From Hymenobacter lucidus (GTDB taxonomy: Bacteria; Bacteroidota; Bacteroidia; Cytophagales; Hymenobacteraceae), in contig NZ_JAJADR010000011.1 of assembly GCF_020447265.1 (NCBI RefSeq), forward strand, positions 1-64,000: a DNA stretch of 64,000 nucleotides. The letters run 5' to 3'. Each line of letters starts with the position of its first letter. Within the stretch, counting starts at the first letter, position 1. The position numbers and the translations under genes were made by a program. This document shows positions 30,559 to 40,836 of the stretch, one piece after another. Under the pieces are notes generated by a model, which made no database searches, was not told where the DNA came from, and saw only the letters and a program-made list of their open reading frames with translations.

Positions 30559-31548
30559 GTGGATAAAATAGCCATGATTGGCGGCGGCTCCTGGGCCACT
30601 GCGCTTACCAAGATACTGTCGGAAAATGGCGCCCGCGTGGGCTGGTGGATGCGCAACAAGGACGACGTGCAGCACCTGCTGCGCACCCGTCACAACCCGC
30701 GCTATCTGTCCTCCGTGGCCTTCGACCTGACCCGCGTGCATCCTTCCACCGACCTGAAGGAAGTGGTGGAAGACGCCGACTGGCTGGTGCTGGCCGTGCC
30801 CGCCGCCTTCGTGCAGAGTACCCTGGAAAAGCTGGACCGCGACTCGCTGAAAAGCAAGCGGGTCATTTCGGCCATCAAGGGCATGGTGCCCGGCAAAAAC
30901 GTGCTGGTAACCGATTACGTGGCTGAGCGGTTCCGGCTGCCCCACGAGCGGATAGGAGTGGTGGCCGGGCCCTGCCACGCCGAGGAAGTGGCCCTCGAAA
31001 AGCAGAGCTACCTCACCATCGGCTCGGCCAGCCTGGAACTGGCCGACACTTTCTGCCTGCTGCTGCGCAACCGCTTCGTGAAGGCCCACCCGATGGAAGA
31101 CCTCGACGGCATCGAGTATTTCGCCGTCATGAAAAACATCATTGCCCTGACCTGCGGTATTGCCCACGGCCTGGGCTACGGCGACAATTTCCAGGCGGTG
31201 CTGGTCAGCAACGCGGTGCAGGAAATGCGCCGCTTCGTACACGCCATGAACCCCCAGCCGCGCGACCTGTCGGCCTCGGCCTACCTCGGCGACTTACTGG
31301 TGACGGCCTACTCGCAGTTTTCGCGCAACCGCACCTTCGGCAGCATGATTGGGCGGGGCTACTCAGTGAAGTCGGCGCAGATGGAAATGAACATGGTGGC
31401 CGAGGGCTACTACGCCGTCAAGAGCATTTATGAGCTCAACAAGAAGCTGAACGTACACATGCCCATCACCTCGGCCGCGTATCATATTCTCTACGAGAAG
31501 ATTTCGCCGGCCGTGGAGCTGGAGATTTTGAAGGAGAAGTTCCGGTAG
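30559..31548 (+). CDS. gpsA: NAD(P)H-dependent glycerol-3-phosphate dehydrogenase
   Basis: Reduces dihydroxyacetone phosphate to sn-glycerol 3-phosphate for phospholipid synthesis; cytosolic, 329 residues. The N-terminal Rossmann motif is IGGGSWATALTKIL. GP.HAEEVAL-type residues (VVAGPCHAEEVALEKQ) and the catalytic-lysine helix MKNIIALTCGIAHGLGYGDN near residue 190 follow, then LGDLLVTAYSQFSRNRTFG. The start is a GTG at 30559, giving VDKIAMIGGGS, the usual N-terminal length; an ATG at 30574 would cut into the first strand. A small uncharacterised gene begins 7 bp after its stop. Confidence 0.94.
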   Translation: MDKIAMIGGGSWATALTKILSENGARVGWWMRNKDDVQHLLRTRHNPRYLSSVAFDLTRVHPSTDLKEVVEDADWLVLAVPAAFVQSTLEKLDRDSLKSKRVISAIKGMVPGKNVLVTDYVAERFRLPHERIGVVAGPCHAEEVALEKQSYLTIGSASLELADTFCLLLRNRFVKAHPMEDLDGIEYFAVMKNIIALTCGIAHGLGYGDNFQAVLVSNAVQEMRRFVHAMNPQPRDLSASAYLGDLLVTAYSQFSRNRTFGSMIGRGYSVKSAQMEMNMVAEGYYAVKSIYELNKKLNVHMPITSAAYHILYEKISPAVELEILKEKFR

Positions 31549-31555
31549 GGCTTTT

Positions 31556-32008
31556 ATGTGGACTCTACTCCAGAGCCAAGCCGATGTTGACTACCTGATG
31601 GAGGTGTACAGAGGCTTTCACGACAGCTGCATCAAAGAAATTGCGGTGCAAAACCGGGAGTTCGTAGACGAGCGTCTGGCTATGGGCTTTGGCAATCAAA
31701 CCTTTGTCAGAATGCTGTTCCAAAGCCAGTTCCGTAAGGCGTCAGTCATTGAAATTCTTTTTGAAGACGTTGTAAGATTTAACTGGATACAAGACGAGCG
31801 AAATGCTGATACGGGGTTGAGTATGCTGATGGCAGCCGTCTGCTACTGGCAGGATGATACCTTGTACTGGGCTGAGGATATGGACTGGAGCGTAGACGCA
31901 GAGGATAAGAACGACTACCGCTGGATTGCGGCCAAGCAAGGGCGCTGGCGCATTGTGGAATCCGCTTTGGGCCCCGATACCAGACTGTCGGAGCCAACCA
32001 ATTCGTAG
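31556..32008 (+). CDS. Hypothetical protein
   Basis: Uncharacterised protein of 150 residues, probably cytosolic. No signal peptide or membrane segment is visible. It opens with an acidic, aromatic-rich pattern (VDYLMEVYRGFHDSCIKEI) and has a second Trp/Asp-rich part (YWAEDMDWSVDAEDKNDYRWIAAKQGRW). The composition recalls small acidic immunity-like proteins, but no family is recognised. It starts 7 bp after gpsA and may be co-transcribed. The coding sequence is visibly less GC-rich than gpsA, which hints at later acquisition. Confidence 0.65.
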   Translation: MWTLLQSQADVDYLMEVYRGFHDSCIKEIAVQNREFVDERLAMGFGNQTFVRMLFQSQFRKASVIEILFEDVVRFNWIQDERNADTGLSMLMAAVCYWQDDTLYWAEDMDWSVDAEDKNDYRWIAAKQGRWRIVESALGPDTRLSEPTNS

Positions 32009-32043
32009 CTGATTTACGTTAGCTACTCCTAAAAACTGAAACT

Positions 32044-32439
32044 ATGGGCACCTGGGGCTACTACAATTTCGACAACGACGCGGCGGCCGACTTCGCCGAG
32101 GATTTCCGCGACAACCACAGCGAGGCTGTGCTCTACGAGGCCCTGGCCACCGCCGCCGAGGAAGAAGGCTCCCTGGAGGCCGACGAAGCCAGTGAAGCCC
32201 TGGCCGCCGCCGAAATCGTGGCCGCCATCCTAGGCAAGCCCGCCCGGGAGTTTCCCGCCGACCTGATTCCGGTGATTGTGAAGCTCGATGCCGCCGAAAG
32301 TGAAGACCTGCGCGAGCTGGCCACTGAGGCCGTGGAGGCCATCCTGAAAAAGTCGGCGCTGCAGGAGCTGTGGGCCGGCAAGGACGACTACCAGAACTGG
32401 CAGCAGCTGCAGCACGAGCTGCTGGAAAGGTTGAAATAA
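32044..32439 (+). CDS. DUF4259 domain-containing protein
   Basis: Small cytosolic protein of 131 residues, all helical in appearance. It begins MGTWGYYNFDNDAAADFAEDF, the signature start of the DUF4259 family (G.WG...fdnD.a.Dw). The remainder is Ala/Glu-rich (ATAAEEEGSLEADEASEALAAAEIVAA) and ends with LQHELLERLK. The family's role is unknown; members often stand near toxin immunity genes. It overlaps nothing and precedes an EamA-type gene by 1 bp, so the two are likely translated from one message. Confidence 0.8.
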   Translation: MGTWGYYNFDNDAAADFAEDFRDNHSEAVLYEALATAAEEEGSLEADEASEALAAAEIVAAILGKPAREFPADLIPVIVKLDAAESEDLRELATEAVEAILKKSALQELWAGKDDYQNWQQLQHELLERLK

Positions 32440-32440
32440 C

Positions 32441-32869
32441 GTGCCCTGGCTGCTATTAGCGCTGCTTACGGCTTTGTGCCTGGCGCTCTACAACTTCTTC
32501 ATCAAGCTGGCCGCCGACCATATTCCGGCCGCCGTGGGCGCGGTGGTGCTGCAATTGGTAGCCGCCGCGCTGGGCGCCGTGTGGCTCGTGCGCCTCAAGC
32601 TCCAGGGCCAGCCGCTGCCCATTACCAACAAGGGCCTGGTGCTGGCGGCGCTGGCCGGGCTGGGTGTGGGCCTAGCTGAAATCCTGACCTTTGTGGTGTT
32701 TAGCCGAGGCGTGTCGTCGTCGGTAGGCACGCCGGTCATTGTGGGCGGCTCGGTGCTGCTTACGGCCGTGCTGGGACTGGTGGTGCTACGCGAGGCGCTG
32801 TCGTGGCCCCAGGCATTGGGGCTGGTGAGCATCGTGGCAGGCATCGTGCTGCTGGCGCGCGGGCACTAG
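32441..32869 (+). CDS. EamA/DMT-type small membrane protein
   Basis: Inner membrane protein of 142 residues with four to five hydrophobic helices and a single EamA-like repeat (PWLLLALLTALCLALYNFFIKL; VFSRGVSSSVGTPVIVGGSVLLTAVLG; SWPQALGLVSIVAGIVLLA). Half-size DMT transporters act as dimers; the substrate is not known. The start is a GTG at 32441, right after the TAA stop of the DUF4259 gene, so translational coupling is likely. Confidence 0.8.
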   Translation: MPWLLLALLTALCLALYNFFIKLAADHIPAAVGAVVLQLVAAALGAVWLVRLKLQGQPLPITNKGLVLAALAGLGVGLAEILTFVVFSRGVSSSVGTPVIVGGSVLLTAVLGLVVLREALSWPQALGLVSIVAGIVLLARGH

Positions 32870-32885
32870 CGCGGCTCGGGTTTGA

Positions 32886-33314
32886 CTACGCCAAAGCCAG
32901 CGTAGCGGGCTCCAGCACGTGCAGGCTTTGGTGCAGGGCCGCGTTCAGCTGGGTGTGGTGGCAGGCCAAGTACGTACTGAGCTGGCGGCCTTTGTAGACG
33001 AACAGTTTGGTGTCGGCGTACCACGGGGCCGCATCGGTAGGCGGGCAGAACACGAGCAGCACTAGCTGGTGGCCGCTGTGAAACGTCAGGCTTAGGGCTG
33101 CGCCCTGGTGTTCCTCATCCTGCCAGCCCCGCACCTTACGTGGGCCGTAGGTCATGAGCAGGGGCAAATATTCCTGGAGCTGGGCTTGGGTGATTTGCTG
33201 GCAGCCGCTGGAGAGCGTGCCGACCAGCTGCAGCTGCGTGGCCAGCTCGTCGCGAATCTTCTGGTTGAGCCGGGCCTGGCTTCGGGTGCGTTTCAGCTGT
33301 AACAATTTCCTCAT
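32886..33314 (-). CDS. Hypothetical protein
   Basis: Uncharacterised protein of 142 residues from the ATG at 33314, which opens MRKLLQLKRTRSQARLNQKIRDELATQLQL, a basic helical N-terminus. Further segments are QQITQAQLQEYLPLLMTYGPRKVRGWQDEEHQG and a beta-rich stretch ALSLTFHSGHQLVLLVFCPPTDAAPWYADTKLFV. No signal peptide or known motif is seen. The frame is open up to 33545, but the extension is proline- and arginine-rich and looks non-coding. The gene is convergent with the EamA-type gene, 16 bp away. Confidence 0.6.
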   Translation of the reverse strand: MRKLLQLKRTRSQARLNQKIRDELATQLQLVGTLSSGCQQITQAQLQEYLPLLMTYGPRKVRGWQDEEHQGAALSLTFHSGHQLVLLVFCPPTDAAPWYADTKLFVYKGRQLSTYLACHHTQLNAALHQSLHVLEPATLALA

Positions 33315-33585
33315 ACACACTGTAGAATCCAGCTTTGCAGTTGGCGAAGCTTCCCGAACGGGCGGTGGCCGTACAAAGCCTGCCAGCCGCTGATTCGTTC
33401 CGTTGGCCCGATAAATTTTAGCCCGGTTGTTGTGGAGCCCGCCCCGGCGCCGCACCCACCGGCCGCCCTGCTTCCCGCTGTTTTGCAGCACTCCGGCTAC
33501 TACTTCGGCGGTAGCCCACCAATCATTTCTGATGTTTAGCAACAATGCAGGTAGTGTAGTCTATCTGTATTTGAATCAACGTAGT

Positions 33586-34740
33586 ATGCTTTCAGTTGTT
33601 TCTGCCGCGCCCGTGTCCCGCAAGACGCACCGGCTGGCCGTGAGTGCCCTTTTTTTCCTGCAGGGCCTGTGCTTTGCCAGCTGGGCCTCGCGCATTCCCA
33701 GCATCCAGCAGAAGATGGGCCTCTCGGATGCCGAACTGGGCGTGGTACTGTTTGCCCTGCCCGTGGGGCTGATGCTTTCCTTGCCTTTATCGGGGTGGCT
33801 GGTGGCCACGCAGGGCAGCCGCCGCATGGCCCTCATCGGCACGGTGCTCTACAGCAGCACGCTGGTCAGCATCGGGTGGGCCCCTGGGCTGCCGGTGCTG
33901 GTGGGTTGCCTGTTTCTGTTCGGGCTGGGCGGCAACCTGGTCAATATTGCGGTGAACACCCAGGCCGTGGGCGTGGAGGCTCTCTACAGTCGCTCCATCA
34001 TGGCGGCCTTTCACGGCATCTGGAGCCTGGCGGGCTTCACCGGGGCCGCCGTGGGCACCCTAATGCTGGCCCGGGGCTTCGACCCGCTGACGCACTTCTT
34101 GGTCATCTGGGGCGCGGTGCAGCTGGGCTTGCTGGTGTGCTGGCCCTATTCCCTGCGCGAAGACCGGCCCGGCGAGGCCGACCAGCCCATCTTCGCCAAG
34201 CCCGACAAGGAGCTACTGGGCCTGGGCCTGATTGCCTTTTGCTCGATGATCTGCGAAGGCGCTATGTTCGACTGGAGCGGCATTTACTTCCGGAAAGTGG
34301 TGCTGGCCGAGCCGGCCTGGGTGGGTGTGGGCTACACGGCTTTTATGAGCACCATGGCCGGTGGCCGCTTCGTGGCCGACTGGTTTGCCCACCGCTTCGG
34401 CGTGCGCCGGGTGCTGCAGCTCAGCGGACTGCTCACGGCCTCGGGGCTGCTGCTGGCCGTGCTGTTGCCGGCGCTGCCCACGGCCGTGCTAGGGTTTCTG
34501 CTGGTAGGTTTCGGGGTGTCGTCGGTGGTGCCGCTGGTGTATAGCGCGGCGGGACGGGCGTCGTCTATGTCGCCGGGCGTGGCGCTGGCCGCAGTTTCTA
34601 CGGTGGGCTTTCTGGGGTTCCTCATTGGCCCGCCGCTCATTGGCCTGGTTGCCGGGGCCTTCAGTCTGCGAATTTCCTTCTCCATTATTGCCGTCATGGG
34701 CTTGTGCATCAGTATTGTGGCCAGCCGGGCCAAGGTGTAA
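33586..34740 (+). CDS. MFS transporter (YbjJ/fucose-permease-like)
   Basis: Inner membrane protein of 384 residues with twelve predicted helices. The first helix SALFFLQGLCFASWASRIPSIQQKMGLSDAELGVVLFALPVG and SRSIMAAFHGIWSLAGFTGAAVG in the middle match the YbjJ group, whose members resemble sugar permeases. TMAGGRFVADWFAHRFGVRRVL is the conserved loop between repeats. The start at 33586 (MLSVVSAAPVSRKTHR) is chosen because the upstream extension to 33427 is not membrane-protein-like. Substrate unknown. Confidence 0.88.
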   Translation: MLSVVSAAPVSRKTHRLAVSALFFLQGLCFASWASRIPSIQQKMGLSDAELGVVLFALPVGLMLSLPLSGWLVATQGSRRMALIGTVLYSSTLVSIGWAPGLPVLVGCLFLFGLGGNLVNIAVNTQAVGVEALYSRSIMAAFHGIWSLAGFTGAAVGTLMLARGFDPLTHFLVIWGAVQLGLLVCWPYSLREDRPGEADQPIFAKPDKELLGLGLIAFCSMICEGAMFDWSGIYFRKVVLAEPAWVGVGYTAFMSTMAGGRFVADWFAHRFGVRRVLQLSGLLTASGLLLAVLLPALPTAVLGFLLVGFGVSSVVPLVYSAAGRASSMSPGVALAAVSTVGFLGFLIGPPLIGLVAGAFSLRISFSIIAVMGLCISIVASRAKV

Positions 34741-35002
34741 TATTTTGGCCCCGATAGGTAGCGCCGAGCCACGGAATAATTCGGGTCACATAACAGGTAA
34801 TGCCGCAATAGAGCCAACTATTGGGTCAGGAATCCAAAGACTTAGCTGTTGTTAACCAGGGTAAACGAAGGGTTGCGGCGGCAGCCTTCTAGTCCGGTGT
34901 TGGGCGGCCTGCTACTGTTCTGCTAGTAGGATGTTGGTTAAAACATTGTGGGCAATTTTTGGTACTTTACTACCAGCCAATCTACCCTCAACACCAACAC
35001 CA

Positions 35003-36688
<1,686 letters not shown>

Positions 36689-36708
36689 GCTTCGGCATTC
36701 AACAACGC

Positions 36709-36743
36709 AAAAGCGCCCGGTGAGTCATTCACCGGGCGCTTTT
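36709..36743 (+). terminator. Terminator after catalase
   Basis: AAAAGCGCCCGGTGA and TCACCGGGCGCTTTT form a perfect 15-bp stem with a 5-nt loop, 21 bp after the catalase stop. The A and T ends allow use from either strand. Confidence 0.85.
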
Positions 36744-36810
36744 GTGCTTCTACCAACCGGCAAGACTACTGGAACTTTAGTGGTTGGTGCTTTGTGACAA
36801 CTGCCGAAAA

Positions 36811-36857
36811 TACCTGCAACGGGCCAGCTGAGCCGTGCAGCCGACCCGTTGCAGGTA
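36811..36857 (-). terminator. Hairpin after the minus-strand lipoprotein gene
   Basis: TACCTGCAACGGG and CCCGTTGCAGGTA form a perfect 13-bp stem 14 bp beyond the stop of the lipoprotein gene, with a 21-nt GC-rich loop. Confidence 0.6.
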
Positions 36858-36870
36858 CTGGAAGGTAAGT

Positions 36871-37791
36871 TTAGCGGCGCTTGAGCTTGTAGAGTACTCG
36901 GCCCCGAACCAGGGTTTCTACGCTGTCTTTATCAAATACCAGCTTCGTGGCAAACAGGCGCACGGAGTCGGCGCGGTGCTGGAAACCTAGCGTGCGGACC
37001 GGGGTGTCTTTGTTCTTGAAAGTGATGTTGTCGATATCGTTGCCAGGGCCTACGCCAAAATCGGTGCTGGTGTAATACGCGTCGACTCCTGCCAATCCCC
37101 GAAGCTGGCCGCTGGCGGTGAACTGCAGCTGCACTGGCTTGCCCACCGAATCGATGCCGGCGTAGCGGCCCGCGAAAAGCAGGCTGTTCACGGCCGCGTT
37201 TAGGCCGTCGAGCTTCCCTGGTTGCACGCCGGGCACCCGCCGGAACGACGACCGGTCCACAATCTGGCGGGCCTTGCTGTAGGTGGTAAGCACCAGCATC
37301 GTGTCGCCGGGGCCCAGCACGTAGCTGATTTCCGTGAAATTGCTCGGTTCCTTGTAGTCAAGGTAATTGGTGGGCAGGGAAGTGGCCTGCAGGCCAGGGC
37401 GGAAATAGATGGTCATGTCATCACCCTCATGGTTACCAAGGCCCAAGATAACTTCCAGACTGTCGCCGGCTTGCCCGGCCAGGCTGATGTCCATTTCCGA
37501 TACTCTCCCAGCCCTATCGGCGGCCAAGATAGGCGACTTGGTTTTGTTTACTGCGGTCAGATATTCAGTATTCACCCAGGCCCCGCGTAGAAATGGCCCA
37601 AATTGCCGGGCCAACACCTGTGCTTGTGCGGGCGGGGCGGGGCTGGTGCCAACGGCCGAGTCAGCGGCGGCGGGCGGGGTAGCTGTAGCCGACTTCTGCT
37701 CCGAATCGGTACTCTGGCAGGCTAGCCACAGCGGCACCGATAAGATAGGTAAGAGCCGGCTGAGCGGGCGGAGAAAAGGCAACTGGGGCAT
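36871..37791 (-). CDS. Hypothetical lipoprotein
   Basis: Predicted lipoprotein of 306 residues: leader PQLPFLRPLSRLLPILSVPLWLAC with lipobox LWLAC, then a Thr/Ala/Pro-rich linker (~26-60). The remaining domain is beta-rich (FGPFLRGAWVNTEYLTAVNKTKSPILAADR, VQLQFTASGQLRGLAG, VRLFATKLVFDKDSVETLVRG). It has no catalytic motif that can be named. The start at 37791 was chosen for the lipoprotein leader. It lies downstream of a coiled-coil membrane protein gene on the same strand, 50 bp away, so they may be co-transcribed. Confidence 0.7.
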   Translation of the reverse strand: MPQLPFLRPLSRLLPILSVPLWLACQSTDSEQKSATATPPAAADSAVGTSPAPPAQAQVLARQFGPFLRGAWVNTEYLTAVNKTKSPILAADRAGRVSEMDISLAGQAGDSLEVILGLGNHEGDDMTIYFRPGLQATSLPTNYLDYKEPSNFTEISYVLGPGDTMLVLTTYSKARQIVDRSSFRRVPGVQPGKLDGLNAAVNSLLFAGRYAGIDSVGKPVQLQFTASGQLRGLAGVDAYYTSTDFGVGPGNDIDNITFKNKDTPVRTLGFQHRADSVRLFATKLVFDKDSVETLVRGRVLYKLKRR

Positions 37792-37840
37792 AGGGAAGGA
37801 GAGAATATGCACAGAAATATACCGCATGAGGTTGGTGCTA

Positions 37841-39358
37841 CTATCCAGACGTATCGTCTAGCTCGGGTTCAGGAGTGGGCTGCAGAACCTCGGAGGAGTC
37901 GGCTGGCTCGGCGGGTACTTCGGCGTCGGCCGCCGAGTCGCGGGCTGCCTCAGCCCGTTGCTGGGCTTCTTCGGCTGCTGCGAGCGAGTCGGCCCGCAGC
38001 TGGTCGGGGTCGGCTGCGGGCTCGTCAGTGGCAGGCTGCGCAGCGGTACTCCGGCGCGGCTTAGCGGTTTGGGTGGGAGCGGGGGCTTTATCCGTTAGCT
38101 CCTTGGCGATATGCGCTATGCCCCACGCAGCCCAGCCCAGGCCGCCGGCTACGGCTGCTACCACGGCCGCGCGGTGCCACTGCAACTGCCACCGGCCAGC
38201 AGCCGGGGCCGCCTTGGCCACGGGCCGCGTGCGGGCCACCGTTGCGGGCCGGGGCGTTCCGGCCGCTACTGCCGCCGGCGCTGACACCACCGGCGCGGCA
38301 CTGGCTGGGGTGGCTGTCGTAGGCCGGTTTTGCAGCTCCTGGATGAGGCTGCCCAACTGCTCGATACGCGCATCAAGGGCTTGGTTACGCGCCGCCGATT
38401 CTGCTTGGGCCACCCGAATTGCTTCCTGCAGGGCGGCTTTTTGCTGGGTTTCGGCCGCCAGTCGGGTTTGTAGCGCGGCCGTTTCGGGGGCCTGGGCCGA
38501 TGATTGCCGCAGCTGGCTCTGGAGCTGGCCGATAAGCTGCTCCCGCTCGGCTTCCCGGGCCGCCGTGGCCTGGGTCTGGGCCTGCAATTCGGCTCGCACC
38601 TGCTGCCGGATCTGTTCGAGGCGCTGTTTCTCGTCACGGCTGGCAGCGGCTGCGTCGGCGGGCGGGTAGCCGTAGGGCATATCCAACGGAATGTCTTCGG
38701 CCCCGAGCCAGCGCCAGAGTTGCCCAGCCTTATGCTCCCAGTAGCCAATGGGCGCCACCAGGTCGGCTACTTCTTCGGCCACGGTAGGGTCGGCTTCCGG
38801 CTCCTCGGCCAGCTCCCGGGCCCAGTTGAGCAGGGCTGCCGGCGCCAAGTTGATGCCCGGACGGACCAGCGGCCAGAGCCGGCGCGGCAACTGGGCGGCG
38901 TGGCGCAGCAGCTGGAAGCTCTCGGCCTCCGGCTGCTGGCGCACCTGCTGCTCGACCGAAGGGCCGAACGTGGCTTGCTCGGTGAAGACCACAATGCCCG
39001 TAATATCTTGGCTCTGAATAGGAGTAGGGCTCAAGTCGGTGCCGAGCCAGGCGGCCAGCACCGGCTGCTGGCGCTGCAAAGTCCGGAACGGGTTGGCCAG
39101 CGGTTGCCCGCCCAGCTGCCAGGTGTCTTGGCCGAGCTGCCCAATGGTGAGCTGCCCCGGTTCGGCCACGAAAACCAGGGTTGTGAGGCTGTGGGGCCGG
39201 ATAATTACCGCATCGAAAGCCTGGTCGGCTACCGCGAAATTACCCAGCAGCAGGGTTGGTTCAGCGGCGGCCTCCTGTTGCAGGGCTTCCTGCACGGCTT
39301 GGTACTGCGCCTGGTGCGTGGGGTTGGAGAAAGGGGCAAACAGAAAGCTGTGGAGCAT
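37841..39358 (-). CDS. Coiled-coil membrane protein with NERD-like N-terminal domain
   Basis: Protein of 505 residues from the ATG at 39358. Residues ~25-135 resemble the nuclease-related (NERD) domain: LLGNFAVADQAFDAVIIRPHSLTTLVFVAEPG and GGQPLANPFRTLQRQQPVLAAWL keep the family's spacing, including the 'NP..Q....l...L' helix. In active NERD proteins the second strand ends in E-x-K; here it reads FVAEPG, so the catalytic lysine appears lost. Residues ~235-345 form a long coiled coil rich in Gln, Ala and Glu. One membrane helix lies around residue 400 and an acidic, low-complexity C-terminal tail follows. Function unknown; a membrane-tethered binding role is plausible. Confidence 0.65.
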   Translation of the reverse strand: MLHSFLFAPFSNPTHQAQYQAVQEALQQEAAAEPTLLLGNFAVADQAFDAVIIRPHSLTTLVFVAEPGQLTIGQLGQDTWQLGGQPLANPFRTLQRQQPVLAAWLGTDLSPTPIQSQDITGIVVFTEQATFGPSVEQQVRQQPEAESFQLLRHAAQLPRRLWPLVRPGINLAPAALLNWARELAEEPEADPTVAEEVADLVAPIGYWEHKAGQLWRWLGAEDIPLDMPYGYPPADAAAASRDEKQRLEQIRQQVRAELQAQTQATAAREAEREQLIGQLQSQLRQSSAQAPETAALQTRLAAETQQKAALQEAIRVAQAESAARNQALDARIEQLGSLIQELQNRPTTATPASAAPVVSAPAAVAAGTPRPATVARTRPVAKAAPAAGRWQLQWHRAAVVAAVAGGLGWAAWGIAHIAKELTDKAPAPTQTAKPRRSTAAQPATDEPAADPDQLRADSLAAAEEAQQRAEAARDSAADAEVPAEPADSSEVLQPTPEPELDDTSG

Positions 39359-39465
39359 ACGCGAAGAAAGCACATTACCGCTGAACCTCCTCAGCAGGAC
39401 GGGCCAGGGTTCTGAGCAACTTTCTAACTTGCCGGCTCTTCTTCTCACCGGTTTATCCTACTGCC

Positions 39466-40653
39466 TTGAAACGCTCTACCGTATTGGCGCCCTTACTGGC
39501 GGCGCTGCTTCTGCTTACTGCCAGTGTGGCCGCTCCGGCGCAAAAGCGCAAAATCGACGTTCGGCAGGAGTTTGCGCGGGCCGGAGAGCAGCTTACCAGC
39601 TTGCTCAAAACCCACCCCGACCTCACCAAATTTCCTTATTCCACTCGCCCCGATGGCACGCTGAAGGACACGAAGTCAGAGTGGTGGACCAGTGGCTTTT
39701 TCGGCGGCACGCTCTGGTATATGTATGAGTATAGCAAGCAGCCGCAGTGGCAGCAGGCTGCCGACCGGTGGACGGTGGCTATGCAGCCCGAGCAGCACAA
39801 CACCGGCACCCACGATTTGGGCTTTATGCTGTATTGCCCCTTCGGCAATGGCTACCGGCTCACCCAAAACCCTGCCTACAAGCCCGTGTTGCTCACCGGG
39901 GCGCAGTCGTTGGCTACCCGCTTCAACCCCGCGGTGGGCCTTATCAAGTCTTGGAACGACTTTGCCGGCTATAAGTATCCGGTTATCATCGACAACATGA
40001 TGAACCTGGAGCTGCTCTGCTGGGCCGCCCGCACCAGCGGCGACTCCACGCTGCGCCGTCTGAGCATTATTCACGCCGACAACACGCTCAAAAACCACTT
40101 CCGGCCCGATGGTAGTACGTTTCACGTAGTCTGCTACGACGATAAAGGCCAGGTGCTGGCCCGCAAAACCGCCCAGGGCGCCGCTGACAATTCGGCCTGG
40201 GCCCGGGGGCAGGCCTGGGCCATTTACGGCTACACCATGCTCTACCGCGAAACCCGGCTGGACCGCTACCGGCAGCAGGCCCGCAAAACAGCCGACTTTT
40301 TCCTGAACCACCCCAACCTGTCCGCCGACAAGATTCCCTACTGGGATCTTAACGCGCCCAGCATCCCCAGCGAGGAGCGCGACGCCTCAGCGGCGGCCAT
40401 CGTGGCTTCAGCGCTGCTGGAGCTGCAGCTCTACAGCCCCGCCGCCGATGCCAAGCGCTACCGCCAGGCCGCCGAGCAGATGCTGGTGAGCTTGAGCAGC
40501 CCCGCCTACCGTGCCGCGCCGGGCACCAACCACGACTTTCTTATCAAGCATTGCGTAGCCCACAAACCCGCCAAATCGGAAGTGGATGCCCCGCTGGTGT
40601 ACGCCGACTACTACTACCTGGAAGCCCTGCTCCGCTACGACCGGCTGAAATAG
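39466..40653 (+). CDS. Glycoside hydrolase family 88 (unsaturated uronyl hydrolase)
   Basis: Exported enzyme of 395 residues that removes the unsaturated uronic acid left by polysaccharide lyases. A signal peptide (MKRSTVLAPLLAALLLLTAS ... APAQ) is followed by the alpha-barrel of the family: EWWTSGFFGGTLWYMYE, THDLGFML with the likely catalytic Asp117, and IIDNMMNLELL with Asp176. These match the two aspartates known in GH88 members. SAWARGQAWAIYGYTMLYRET is also conserved. The start is a TTG at 39466, immediately opening the signal peptide. Together with the pectate lyase at 62666 it points to plant polysaccharide use. Confidence 0.9.
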   Translation: MKRSTVLAPLLAALLLLTASVAAPAQKRKIDVRQEFARAGEQLTSLLKTHPDLTKFPYSTRPDGTLKDTKSEWWTSGFFGGTLWYMYEYSKQPQWQQAADRWTVAMQPEQHNTGTHDLGFMLYCPFGNGYRLTQNPAYKPVLLTGAQSLATRFNPAVGLIKSWNDFAGYKYPVIIDNMMNLELLCWAARTSGDSTLRRLSIIHADNTLKNHFRPDGSTFHVVCYDDKGQVLARKTAQGAADNSAWARGQAWAIYGYTMLYRETRLDRYRQQARKTADFFLNHPNLSADKIPYWDLNAPSIPSEERDASAAAIVASALLELQLYSPAADAKRYRQAAEQMLVSLSSPAYRAAPGTNHDFLIKHCVAHKPAKSEVDAPLVYADYYYLEALLRYDRLK

Positions 40654-40676
40654 GCCATTTCAAACGGTTTCAATTG

Positions 40677-40753
40677 CGCCAGCAGCGTTGTACCAAAAAG
40701 AGCTGTACCAAATTTATTTTGGTACAGCTCTTTTTGGTACAACGCTGCTGGCG
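40677..40753. repeat. Perfect 36-bp palindrome
   Basis: The 36 bases at 40677-40712 are the exact complement of 40718-40753, separated by TTTAT. Each arm contains TACCAAAAAGAGCTGTACCA, itself made of a short repeated TACCA motif. It lies 23 bp after the GH88 stop and about 85 bp before the maf stop. It may terminate transcription from both genes, but the length and perfection exceed ordinary terminators, so a recent palindromic insertion is possible. Confidence 0.9.
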
Positions 40754-40836
40754 GGGTTCAGTGGATTTGCAACCCGCATAAACGCGTAGAGACGCGGCCC
40801 TGCACGTCTTTACATTCAAATGGACGTCGGCCTGTT

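Noticed and set aside
40677..40753. Coding frame through the 36-bp palindrome (QQRCTKKSCTK...)
   Set aside because: The palindrome produces the same short peptide pattern on both strands; no start, promoter or homology supports translation.
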